From assembly GCF_041262165.1 (NCBI RefSeq), contig NZ_JBGCBY010000028.1:57033-121032 (forward strand): a stretch of DNA of 64,000 nucleotides. Reading direction: 5' to 3'. Within the stretch, counting starts at the first letter, position 1, and each line of letters begins with the position of its first letter. A model generated the notes under the pieces. The model was not told the origin of the DNA, ran no database searches, and saw only the letters and a program-made list of their open reading frames with translations. The position numbers and the translations under genes are program-made. This stretch comes from Streptacidiphilus sp041262165. Lineage in GTDB: Bacteria > Actinomycetota > Actinomycetes > Streptomycetales > Streptomycetaceae. This document shows, in pieces, positions 23,684 through 31,171 of this stretch.

Positions 23684-24769
23684 GTGCCGGAGGGCCTGCT
23701 CGTACACCTGGTCGATCAGTTCATCACCCGCCGGGAGCAGGTCGCGACCGAGGGTCTGTACTACCTGGCGCGCCACTATCCGGAGGTGCGCAAGGTCCTC
23801 GGGTCCCTGTCGGAGATCGGTGCCCAGGATGAGGACCGGCTGGTCTACCGGCCGGAGGCCGCCGGAGGGCAGGGACGCCCCGATCTGCTGGGCGAGCTCT
23901 CCGGCCAGCGGTGGGTGGTCGTGGCCGGCACCTCCTGGGCGGACCTGACCGATGCTCAGCCCTGTGGCTACCTGCGCGGCATCACCAGCGGCGGGGTAGT
24001 GCTGTTCCTGAGCCCCGCCCGGCGCGTCACCGACCTCTGCCGGGACCTGGCCGCACGCGTGCAGGCCGAGGGCCTGGGCCAGGACGACTTCGCCCCCGAC
24101 GGCACCGGACTGCACGTGATGACCACCAGCGCGCGGAGGCATCTCGTGGTCACCACCTGGCCGGTCCTGCTGCAGCGGATCCGTCGGGCCGCGGGCGAGG
24201 GCTCGGCGCAGCTGATTTTCGAGGTCGATCAACTGCAGGGAGTGGTGGGCCGGTTGGAGAATGATCTGGTGGAGTGGTCCCGTGCGGAGCTGGAGCAGGG
24301 GGTTACCCGCACCACCTTTCGCAAGGCCGTCACCACGGCGGAGCTCCTGTTCGACGTGCTCGCCCGCACGGACGGGGTGACCACACTGCGGCCGCCGAAG
24401 TGGGTCGACCGGAACGGGGTCTACTACCGCTCCGGATTCTCCGTCGGCCCGGGCGTCACGCTCTTCGCCGGGTTCGAGCCCGAGCGGTGGGATGCGCAGA
24501 TGCCCACCCCCCTCACCTTCGGCATCTGGAGCCCGGACCTCGCTCACCCCGTCAGGCAGCGCGTCTACCAGGTCTACCTCGACGCCGTCGGCATGATCTG
24601 GAAGCAGTCGGGCGAGCCTTTCGACAACGTGCGGTTCTGGCCGGCACCCGAATCGGACAACTGGTGGTGGGGTCCCATACCGCTGGCGTCCGACCGGCCC
24701 GCCGAGGTGACCCGGAGCCGTCTCGCCTCCGTCCTGGCCCACCTGGTGGACAACCTCGCGAGGTTGTAG
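23684..24769 (+). CDS. Protein of unknown function with a degenerate PD-(D/E)XK-like N-terminal domain
   Basis: A 361-residue protein, GTG start after GGGGGG. I do not recognise a characterised family for the full chain. Residues about 20-130 resemble actinobacterial PD-(D/E)XK nuclease-like proteins: RPD at 65-67, then a beta strand, then SWADLTDAQPCGYL (84-97), where relatives typically read E-A-K before FWAGLT..QP..YL. Here the expected Glu and Lys are Ala81 and Thr83, so catalysis is probably lost. The C-terminal half contains aromatic-rich segments (WVDRNGVYYRSGF, FGIWSPDL, NWWWGP). It is monocistronic, with no methylase or toxin partner nearby. A binding or regulatory role is speculation. 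Confidence 0.6.
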   Translation: MPEGLLVHLVDQFITRREQVATEGLYYLARHYPEVRKVLGSLSEIGAQDEDRLVYRPEAAGGQGRPDLLGELSGQRWVVVAGTSWADLTDAQPCGYLRGITSGGVVLFLSPARRVTDLCRDLAARVQAEGLGQDDFAPDGTGLHVMTTSARRHLVVTTWPVLLQRIRRAAGEGSAQLIFEVDQLQGVVGRLENDLVEWSRAELEQGVTRTTFRKAVTTAELLFDVLARTDGVTTLRPPKWVDRNGVYYRSGFSVGPGVTLFAGFEPERWDAQMPTPLTFGIWSPDLAHPVRQRVYQVYLDAVGMIWKQSGEPFDNVRFWPAPESDNWWWGPIPLASDRPAEVTRSRLASVLAHLVDNLARL

Positions 24770-24833
24770 CGAACCAACCGCGCAGTCGGCGGACGGCGGC
24801 CGCCACGGTGGGGGCGAATCCGTCGTCGGATCG

Positions 24834-25520
24834 TCAGAGCTCGCGCACGACCCGCAGCGGTGCGTCGGCCGCGTCCGGTACGCGGGAGTCGGCGGCGATG
24901 ATGACGACCTGAAGTGTGCGCGGGCCGTGCACGCCCTCGACGCGGTCGAGTTCGATGTCGCTGGTGGCGGACGGGCCGGAGATGAAGGTCAGCGGGCGGG
25001 CCGGGTCCAACCGGGCCAGGGCGTCGGGGAGGTCACCGTCGATCTGGTCCTCGCGGATGACGCAGAGGTGGTAGTCGGGCAGCAGGGTGAGGGCGCGCCG
25101 CCCCTGCCCCGGGCCCGCGTCCAGGACGAGGGTGCCGGTGACGGCGATGCCCAGCGCGGCGGTGGTCAGGACGCCGTCGGCGGCGTCCAACTGCTCGACG
25201 GTCAGGGCCGGGTCGTCCCGGAGACGGATCCAGGCGCCCTCGGGGAGCAGCTCGTCGGGGAAGCCGTCGGGGACGACCAGGCTGGTCACGGCCCGTTCGG
25301 CGAGCGCGGCGGCGATGGCCCCGGGGGCCTGGGCCGCGCTCACCCGGCTCACGGTCGCGCGGTAGTCGGCGACGCGCTCGGCGAAGAGGGCGACGACGTC
25401 CGCCTCGGCGTGGCTGCGCCGGTAGTCGCGGGGGACCTGCACGTCCTCGGGGGCCTCGTCGGCCGGCACGTCGGCGAGGGCGTCGCGGATCCGGCCCAGA
25501 ATGAGGTCGCGGGCGGTCAC
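24834..25520 (-). CDS. lutC: Lactate utilization protein C
   Basis: A 228-residue LUD-domain protein, the third subunit of the LutABC L-lactate dehydrogenase that oxidises L-lactate to pyruvate in the cytoplasm. The family pattern is seen in DGVLTTAALGIAVTGTLVLDAG and FISGPSATSDIELDRVEGVHGP near the C-terminus (each a conserved LUD segment, quoted in part). GTG 25520 overlaps the lutB stop, so the two are translationally coupled. It closes the aldo/keto reductase-lutA-lutB-lutC operon. The substrate follows from the family and the complete gene set. Confidence 0.92.
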   Translation of the reverse strand: MTARDLILGRIRDALADVPADEAPEDVQVPRDYRRSHAEADVVALFAERVADYRATVSRVSAAQAPGAIAAALAERAVTSLVVPDGFPDELLPEGAWIRLRDDPALTVEQLDAADGVLTTAALGIAVTGTLVLDAGPGQGRRALTLLPDYHLCVIREDQIDGDLPDALARLDPARPLTFISGPSATSDIELDRVEGVHGPRTLQVVIIAADSRVPDAADAPLRVVREL

Positions 25521-27010
25521 TTCGGCTCCTCCTTGTGCGTGCGCTGCCACCATGCCCGGAAGGACTCGGCCGGTGGTTGCGGGGTGTCGCGGGTGTCGGA
25601 CCAGCCGTGCAGGGGGCCCGGCAGCGGCCCGATCCTGCCGTTGCGGGAGACGAGTCGGCTGCCGAGGCGTGCCGCCTTCTGTGCGGCGGCGAGGCGTCCG
25701 GGGCTGGCGAGGATGGCCCCGGCGGCCTTCATCGCCAGGGCTTCGGGGCCGGGCAGCGTGTGGGCGCGGCGCTTGTTCTCGACCACCTCGGCGCGCAGAT
25801 GGGCCAGCACCTCGGGAATGTTGATCTTCACGGGGCAGGCGTCGTAACAGGCCCCGCACAGGGTGGAGGCGAACGGCAGCGAGGCGGCGGCGCTCTTGGT
25901 GTCACCGCCGACGCCGACGAGCTGCGGGGTGAGCACGGCGCCGATGGGTCCGGGGTAGACCGAGCCGTAGGCGTGGCCGCCGGTGCGCTCGTACACGGGG
26001 CAGACGTTGAGGCAGGCCGAGCAGCGGATGCAGGCCAGGGCCTGGCGGCCGACGGTGTCGGCCAGGGTGGCGGTGCGGCCGTTGTCGAGCAGGACCAGGT
26101 GGAAGTCCCGGGGGCCGTCGCCGGGGGTGACGCCCTGCCAGGTGGAGGTGTAGGGGTTCATTCGCTCGCCGGTGGAGGAGCGCGGCAGCAGCTGGAGGAA
26201 CACCTCCAGGTCCGACCATTGCGGTAGGACCTTCTCGATGCCCATCACGGTGATCAGGGTCTGCGGCAGCGTCAGGCACATCCGGCCGTTGCCCTCGGAC
26301 TCCACCACCCCGACCGTGCCGGTCTCCGCGATGGCGAAGTTTGCACCCGAGACGGCGACCTTGGCGCGCAGGAACTTCTCCCGCAGATGCAGCCGCGCGG
26401 CCTCGGCCAGTGCCCGCGGGTCGTCGGACAGGGGGTCAGGCGCGGCCTTGCCCCAGTGGCCCATCTCGCGTGCGAAGATCTCGCGGATCTCGGAACGGTT
26501 GCGGTGGATGGCCGGGACCAGGATGTGCGACGGCCGGTCATCGCCGAGTTGGACGATGAGCTCGGCCAGGTCGGTCTCGTACGCGGCGATCCCGGCCTCG
26601 GCGAGGGCCTCGTTGAGGCCGATCTCCTGGGTCGCCATCGACTTGACCTTGACCACCTCACGCTCGCCGGTGGCCTGCACGAGTTCGGTGACGATGCGGT
26701 TGGCCTGCTCGGCGTCGGCGGCCCAGTGGACCGTGCCGCCGGCCTTGGTCACCGACTCCTCAAGCGCGAGCAGGTAGCGGTCCAGGTGCCGCAGGGTTCG
26801 GCGCTTGAGCGCCGCACCAGCCTCGCGCAGCTGCTCCCAGTCGTCGAGCTCGGCGGTGACGGCCAGCCGCTTGTCGCGGATGGTGGCCGTGGCGTGGTGC
26901 AGGTTGCGGCGCAGCTGGGTGTCGGCCAGGGCCGCCCGCGCGGCCTGGGGGAAGGCGGGAGCGCCGAGCCACACCACGTTCGCAACGCCCGGATTCTGAG
27001 GTGCCGTCAT
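25517..27010 (-). CDS. lutB: Lactate utilization iron-sulfur protein B
   Basis: A 497-residue protein with an N-terminal LUD domain and a C-terminal ferredoxin-like part. The two 4Fe-4S clusters are bound by CIRCSACLNVCP and by CGACYDACP. It passes electrons within the LutABC complex from L-lactate towards the respiratory chain. The start at 27010 overlaps the lutA stop (27007-27009) by 4 bases, and its stop overlaps lutC. The length agrees with other LutB proteins (about 475-500 residues). Confidence 0.93.
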   Translation of the reverse strand: MTAPQNPGVANVVWLGAPAFPQAARAALADTQLRRNLHHATATIRDKRLAVTAELDDWEQLREAGAALKRRTLRHLDRYLLALEESVTKAGGTVHWAADAEQANRIVTELVQATGEREVVKVKSMATQEIGLNEALAEAGIAAYETDLAELIVQLGDDRPSHILVPAIHRNRSEIREIFAREMGHWGKAAPDPLSDDPRALAEAARLHLREKFLRAKVAVSGANFAIAETGTVGVVESEGNGRMCLTLPQTLITVMGIEKVLPQWSDLEVFLQLLPRSSTGERMNPYTSTWQGVTPGDGPRDFHLVLLDNGRTATLADTVGRQALACIRCSACLNVCPVYERTGGHAYGSVYPGPIGAVLTPQLVGVGGDTKSAAASLPFASTLCGACYDACPVKINIPEVLAHLRAEVVENKRRAHTLPGPEALAMKAAGAILASPGRLAAAQKAARLGSRLVSRNGRIGPLPGPLHGWSDTRDTPQPPAESFRAWWQRTHKEEPK

Positions 27011-27711
27011 CGGGGGTCTCCCTCGGTGGACGCGAGGATCTCGGCCAGGTGCACGGTGCGCACGCCGGTGCGCAGCCGGGAGAGCCCGCCGCCGATGTGC
27101 ATCAGGCAGGAATTGTCACCGGCGCTGAGCACCTCGGCGCCGGTGTCCAGAACGCAGCGCATCTTGTCGGTGAGCATCGCGGTGGAGGTGTCGGCGTTCT
27201 TGATCGCGAAGGTGCCGCCGAAGCCGCAGCACGAGTCCGCCGCCGGCAGCTCGACCAGATCGATGCCCCGCACCGCGCGCAGCAGCTGCAGCGGTTTGTC
27301 GCCCACCCTCAGCATCCGCAGCGAGTGGCAGGTGGGGTGGTAGGTGACGCGATGCGGGAAGTACGCGCCGACATCCGTCACGCCCAGCACGTCGACCAGG
27401 AACTCCGAGAGCTCGTGCACGCGCGGGGGCTGGACGCCGGTCAGCAGGGCGTGGTTGTCGCGGACCATGCCGGTGCACGACGCCGAGGGGCTGACCACCG
27501 CGTCGTATCCGGCGAAGACGTCGGCGAAGCGGCGCGCCAGCGGGACCGCCTCGGGCCGGTAGCCGGTGTTGAAGTGCATCTGCCCGCAGCAGGTCTGGTC
27601 CAGCGGGAACTCGACGGTGTGGCCCAGCCGCTCCAGCAGCCGCACCACCGCCTTGCCGGTCTCCGGATACAGGGTGTCGTTGAAACAGGTGATGAACAGC
27701 GCTACGCGCAT
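27007..27711 (-). CDS. lutA: Lactate utilization protein A
   Basis: A 234-residue protein with two CCG-type cysteine-rich domains (DQTCCGQMHFNTGY near 38-51 and AADSCCGFGGTFAIK in the second half). These domains bind an Fe-S cluster and are related to heterodisulfide reductase subunits. It acts with LutB and LutC to oxidise L-lactate. ATG 27711 follows GGCGGAG; an upstream start would run deep into the preceding gene. Its first 10 bases overlap the end of the aldo/keto reductase gene, indicating one transcript. Confidence 0.93.
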   Translation of the reverse strand: MRVALFITCFNDTLYPETGKAVVRLLERLGHTVEFPLDQTCCGQMHFNTGYRPEAVPLARRFADVFAGYDAVVSPSASCTGMVRDNHALLTGVQPPRVHELSEFLVDVLGVTDVGAYFPHRVTYHPTCHSLRMLRVGDKPLQLLRAVRGIDLVELPAADSCCGFGGTFAIKNADTSTAMLTDKMRCVLDTGAEVLSAGDNSCLMHIGGGLSRLRTGVRTVHLAEILASTEGDPR

Positions 27712-28703
27712 GGCGACTCCGCCTTCGGAACCGGGACGGACTCGGGCAGCAGGCCCTCGCCGCGCAGGTCGTCCCACAACCCGTCAGGAATCATGCTACC
27801 GATCATGGCAGCGGCGTCGCGGACCTCGTCGGCGGAGCGCATCCCCACGACTACGCCGCTGACGGCTGGATGCCCGAACGGAAAGCGCAGCGCCGCGGCG
27901 CGCAGCGGCACCCCGTGGCGCTCGCACACCGCCTTCATCCGCAGCGCGCGCTGCAGCAGGTCGTCCGGTGCCTGTGCGTAGTCGAAGGTCGCCCCCGGCC
28001 TGGGATCGGCGAGCAGACCGGAGTTGAACGCGCCGCCCACCACCACGCCGGTGCCGCGCCGCTGCGCCTCGGGCAGCAGTTCCGCCAGGCCGTCCTGGTC
28101 GAGCAGGGTGTAGCGGCCGGCCAGCAGCACCACGTCCACGTCGGTGTCCCGCACGAAGCGGGTCAGCAGCGCCGACTGGTTCATCCCCGCGCCGATCGCG
28201 CCGACGACGCCCTCGCCGCGCAGCCGCTCCAGTGCCGGGTAGGCCTCGTCCAGTGCCTGGGCGGCGTGCTCGTCCGGGTCGTGCAGATAGACGACGTCGA
28301 TCCGGTCGAGGCCCAGCCGCTTCAGGCTGTCGTCGATGCTGCGCCGCATCCCGTCGGCGCTGAAGTCCCAGACCCGGCGCTGCGTGGCGGGCACGGCGAA
28401 GCCGTTGGCCAGGTCGTCGCCGGTGCCGCCAGGGGCGGGTTCGAGCAGCCGCCCGACCTTGCTGGACACGGTGTAGGAGTCGCGCGGCCGATCGCGCAGC
28501 GCGGCGCCGACGCGGCGTTCCGACAGGCCCAGCCCGTAGTGCGGTGCGGTGTCGACGTAGCGGATGCCTACGTCCCAGGCCGCTTCCAGCGCAGCCGACG
28601 CCTCGTCATCGCTGACCGCGCTGAAGAGATTGCCCAGCGGAGCCGCACCGAAGGCCAACTCGGTGACGCGCACCGGGGAGTGCCCGAGCGTGCTGGTCCT
28701 CAT
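27702..28703 (-). CDS. Aldo/keto reductase, sugar (L-fucose/D-arabinose-type) dehydrogenase-like
   Basis: A 333-residue NAD(P)H-dependent AKR. The catalytic tetrad is visible as Asp and Tyr in RYVDTAPHYGLGLSE, Lys in SSKVGR and His in VYLHDPDE. The opening RTSTLGHSPVRVTELAFGAAPLGNL resembles D-threo-aldose/L-fucose dehydrogenases. ATG 28703 has AAGGGAG upstream. It heads the lut operon (10-base overlap with lutA). Non-phosphorylative breakdown of L-fucose or L-rhamnose ends in pyruvate plus lactate or lactaldehyde. The arrangement therefore suggests that the sugar dehydrogenase and the lactate oxidase serve one pathway. That link is inference. Confidence 0.83.
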   Translation of the reverse strand: MRTSTLGHSPVRVTELAFGAAPLGNLFSAVSDDEASAALEAAWDVGIRYVDTAPHYGLGLSERRVGAALRDRPRDSYTVSSKVGRLLEPAPGGTGDDLANGFAVPATQRRVWDFSADGMRRSIDDSLKRLGLDRIDVVYLHDPDEHAAQALDEAYPALERLRGEGVVGAIGAGMNQSALLTRFVRDTDVDVVLLAGRYTLLDQDGLAELLPEAQRRGTGVVVGGAFNSGLLADPRPGATFDYAQAPDDLLQRALRMKAVCERHGVPLRAAALRFPFGHPAVSGVVVGMRSADEVRDAAAMIGSMIPDGLWDDLRGEGLLPESVPVPKAESPCA

Positions 28704-28710
28704 CGTGTTC

Positions 28711-28762
28711 TCCCTTGCTGCGATCCCTTGCTGCGGTCCCTTGGCGGCGTCCCGTCGTGCGA
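28711..28762. repeat. Four tandem 13-bp repeats upstream of the aldo/keto reductase
   Basis: Units start at 28711, 28724, 28737 and 28750. The first two are TCCCTTGCTGCGR; the third and fourth are diverged. They begin 8 bases upstream of the minus-strand start codon, so they lie in the leader and include its ribosome site. The rest of the 28704-29045 gap holds no recognised gene. Confidence 0.7.
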
Positions 28763-29045
28763 TCCGGAGGGGCGCAGACGCAACCCTTGCATGCCGACGC
28801 CGACGGCGGCGTGTAGCGGTGTCACGGGGACGGCTCCTTGCGAGGGGGATGCGTACGGAGATCCGGCGAGCAGAATCAGGCAATGGCAGAAACATCGGAT
28901 GTCTGCTGGCGCTGGGTGGACTCTACGGATCTCCGCCGACCTTGGCAAGGGTGATCTGCGGGGGATCCGCGGCGGCGCTGCCGTCCAGCGCCTCGGAGGT
29001 TCGGCGGGTATTTCCCGGTCCGCGGGCCGAAGGCTTCTGGTCGGC

Positions 29046-29462
29046 TCAGTCGTCCGATGAAACGCCGTTGCGGCCTGCCGACTGGGTGGGGCAGCCGGCC
29101 GTGTCGGCTCTCGGCAGGGACTCCTCGGCCCAGCGGCCCAGTTCGACGAGTGCCGGCCGCAGTCCGGCTCCGACCTCGGTCAGGCGGTAGCTGACCCGCA
29201 GGGGCGGTCCGCTGTCGACCTCGCGGAGCACCAGGCCCGCGGCGACCAGCTCGGTGAGGCGGTCCGAGAGCACTCGCTCGCTGATGCCCGGGACCGCGCG
29301 GCGGAACTCGGCGAAGTGGACCGGGCCGCCCATCAGCGAGGCCACGATCAGGCCGGTCCAGCGCTTGCCCAGCAGCTTGAAGACGCGCTCCACCGCGCTG
29401 CCCGCCTCCGTACAGAACGCTCCGTCCTCATCGGGCCCCCGCAGTCCCGGTTCCGTCGTCAT
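29046..29462 (-). CDS. HxlR family transcriptional regulator
   Basis: A 138-residue MarR-like winged-helix protein of the HxlR group. The core covers about 25-110: VFKLLGKRWTGLIVASLMGG, then FAEFRRAVPGISERVLSDRL and a wing before YRLTEVG. A cysteine precedes the first helix (AFCTEAG), a position used for redox or electrophile sensing in some relatives. It is divergent from the YceI gene, with an inverted repeat in the spacer. HxlR/YceI pairs are common in actinomycetes, so control of yceI is likely. Confidence 0.88.
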   Translation of the reverse strand: MTTEPGLRGPDEDGAFCTEAGSAVERVFKLLGKRWTGLIVASLMGGPVHFAEFRRAVPGISERVLSDRLTELVAAGLVLREVDSGPPLRVSYRLTEVGAGLRPALVELGRWAEESLPRADTAGCPTQSAGRNGVSSDD

Positions 29463-29501
29463 GGGCACATCGTACCGGTATCGCCTCCGTAGCTGCGAAA
29501 A

Positions 29502-29520
29502 AGTAAGTGAGTGTGTTACT
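29502..29520. promoter_or_regulatory. Candidate HxlR operator
   Basis: The inverted repeat AGTAA-N9-TTACT lies 40-58 bases upstream of the hxlR start and 60-78 bases upstream of the preferred yceI start, within an AT-rich patch. GTAA/TTAC-type arms are usual for HxlR-family sites. Confidence 0.55.
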
Positions 29521-29579
29521 AATAGGAGCCTACGAAAACTTATCCCTGCTGGATGCTCAGCACGAAAGGCGTGATCTCC

Positions 29580-30128
29580 ATGGCGAGCCACACCACCAAC
29601 TCCACCCAGTCCGCTACCAGGCTCGCGGACCTCAGCGTCGGGGCGTGGACCCTGGACGCGGCGCAGTCCTCCGTCGGCATCCGGCACAAGTCGATGTGGG
29701 GCCTGGCCACCATCAACGGCAGCTTCACCGGCGTCGAGGGCGAGGGCGAGATCCTGCCGGACGTCTCGGCGCGCGGCACGCTGACCATCGACGCCGCGTC
29801 GATCAGCACCAAGCAGGCAAAGCTCGACACCCACCTGCGCTCTGCGGACTTCTTCGACGTCGACAAGCACCCGGCGTTCACCTTCACCGCCGGCAGCGTC
29901 GTCCCCGACAGCGCGGGCACCGCCAAGGTCTCCGGTCAGCTCACGGTGCTCGGTATCGCCCGGCCGCTGGAGTTCACTGCCGACGTCAGCGCCGCCAGCC
30001 CGACCGACGTCACCCTCACCGGTGAGGTGACAGTGGACCGTGGCGAGTTCGGGATGAACTGGAACCGCGCCGGGATGCTCAAGGGCCTCACCACCGTCAC
30101 GCTCGCCCTCCGGTTCACCCGCAGCTGA
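29580..30128 (+). CDS. YceI family protein
   Basis: A 182-residue lipocalin-fold protein (191 if ATG 29553 is used). The YceI signature includes WTLDAAQSSVGIRHKSMWGLA, a barrel with HLRSADFFDVDKHPAFTF, and KVSGQLTVLGIARPLEF. Such proteins bind long isoprenoid or amide lipids; many are exported, but no signal peptide is seen here, so this one is probably cytoplasmic. GAAAGG lies about 11 bases before ATG 29580, whereas 29553 lacks a well-spaced site. It is likely controlled by the divergent HxlR regulator. Confidence 0.87.
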   Translation: MASHTTNSTQSATRLADLSVGAWTLDAAQSSVGIRHKSMWGLATINGSFTGVEGEGEILPDVSARGTLTIDAASISTKQAKLDTHLRSADFFDVDKHPAFTFTAGSVVPDSAGTAKVSGQLTVLGIARPLEFTADVSAASPTDVTLTGEVTVDRGEFGMNWNRAGMLKGLTTVTLALRFTRS

Positions 30129-30200
30129 ACCGAGCAGGTGCCCGGGCCGCTGCGGTCCGTCCGGTCAGGCAGCGGCTCGGCTGCGTCAGGTGGGAGGACG

Positions 30201-31064
30201 TCAGAGTCCCTGGACCATGTCGGCGAAGCTCCGCAGTCCGGCGGGATTGTGCGTGAGGAAGAGGTTGGGCTCGATCAGCTCCAGCTCCATTACGACCGGC
30301 GATCCGTCGTCCGCGAGGGCGACGTCGACGCGTGCGACACGGACCTCGTCCCGGCTGGGCGCCACCCGGAGGGCCGCTGTGGCGAGTTCGATCTCTGCTG
30401 CGGACGGCTGATGTCCCACCAGGTCCGGGTGCGCGACCCTGGCGTTGTCGACCACGCCTATGTCGGTCAGCACGGGTCCCTTGCGCGTCGCATGGCTGAA
30501 GGAACCGCCGAGGAAGACCAGCGCCCGTTCACCCTCGGCGATCCGGGACAGGTAGGGCTGCACCATCGCGGTCGCACCGGCGGCGTTCAGCGAACGCACG
30601 TGGCGCGCGGCCAGGGCGACCTGGTCGCCGGTGTACCGGGCGGCGCCGCGCGCACCGGCGGACACCGTGGGCTTCACCACGAACTGCCCGTTCGCGGGTA
30701 GCGCCACGTCATCGCCAGGGGCGATGAAGGTGGTCGGGGCGGTCGGGACGCCCTGGTCGGCGAGGTCCTGGAGGTACCGCTTGTCGCTGCTCCAGCGGAC
30801 GACCTCGGCCGGGTTGTGCAGGCGGGTCACGGCGCTGACCCGGTCGACCCAGGAGAGGTACTCGTCCAGCCGGTCGGCGTAGTCCCAGGTGGACCTGATG
30901 ATCACGCGCTCGCAGGCCGACCAGTCGTAGTCGGCGGCGTCCCAGCGCACTGCGGCCGCGTCCACGCCCCGGGCGCGCAGGGCGTCGACCATCAGCGGGA
31001 GGTCGACGTCCTTGTCGAGCCCGACGGTCGACGTCGCCAGGATCACGCGGCCGGTCTGGAACAT
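30201..31064 (-). CDS. ATP-grasp domain protein
   Basis: A 287-residue protein of the ATP-grasp fold. The N-terminal part carries the segment RWDAADYDWSACERVIIRSTWDY, typical of the RimK-like 'WDY' group; an ATP-binding lysine region follows in FVVKPTVSAGARGAARY. Metal/ATP acidic residues appear in VRVARVDVALADDG and MELELIEPNLF. Relatives ligate an amino or carboxyl group (glutathione- or cyanophycin-like chemistry, or peptide tailoring); the substrate is not deducible. ATG 31064 has GAGGAG 5 bases upstream. It stands alone between YceI and the IclR regulator. Confidence 0.82.
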   Translation of the reverse strand: MFQTGRVILATSTVGLDKDVDLPLMVDALRARGVDAAAVRWDAADYDWSACERVIIRSTWDYADRLDEYLSWVDRVSAVTRLHNPAEVVRWSSDKRYLQDLADQGVPTAPTTFIAPGDDVALPANGQFVVKPTVSAGARGAARYTGDQVALAARHVRSLNAAGATAMVQPYLSRIAEGERALVFLGGSFSHATRKGPVLTDIGVVDNARVAHPDLVGHQPSAAEIELATAALRVAPSRDEVRVARVDVALADDGSPVVMELELIEPNLFLTHNPAGLRSFADMVQGL

Positions 31065-31171
31065 GCACGTCTCCTCGGTGGGCTCGGCCTGGATCTGCAC
31101 CCTATCCGAGGCCCAGGGCCGGTCCGGCCGATCTTCGCGGGCCATTTCGCCTGCGGCCCATGGGGACGCGG

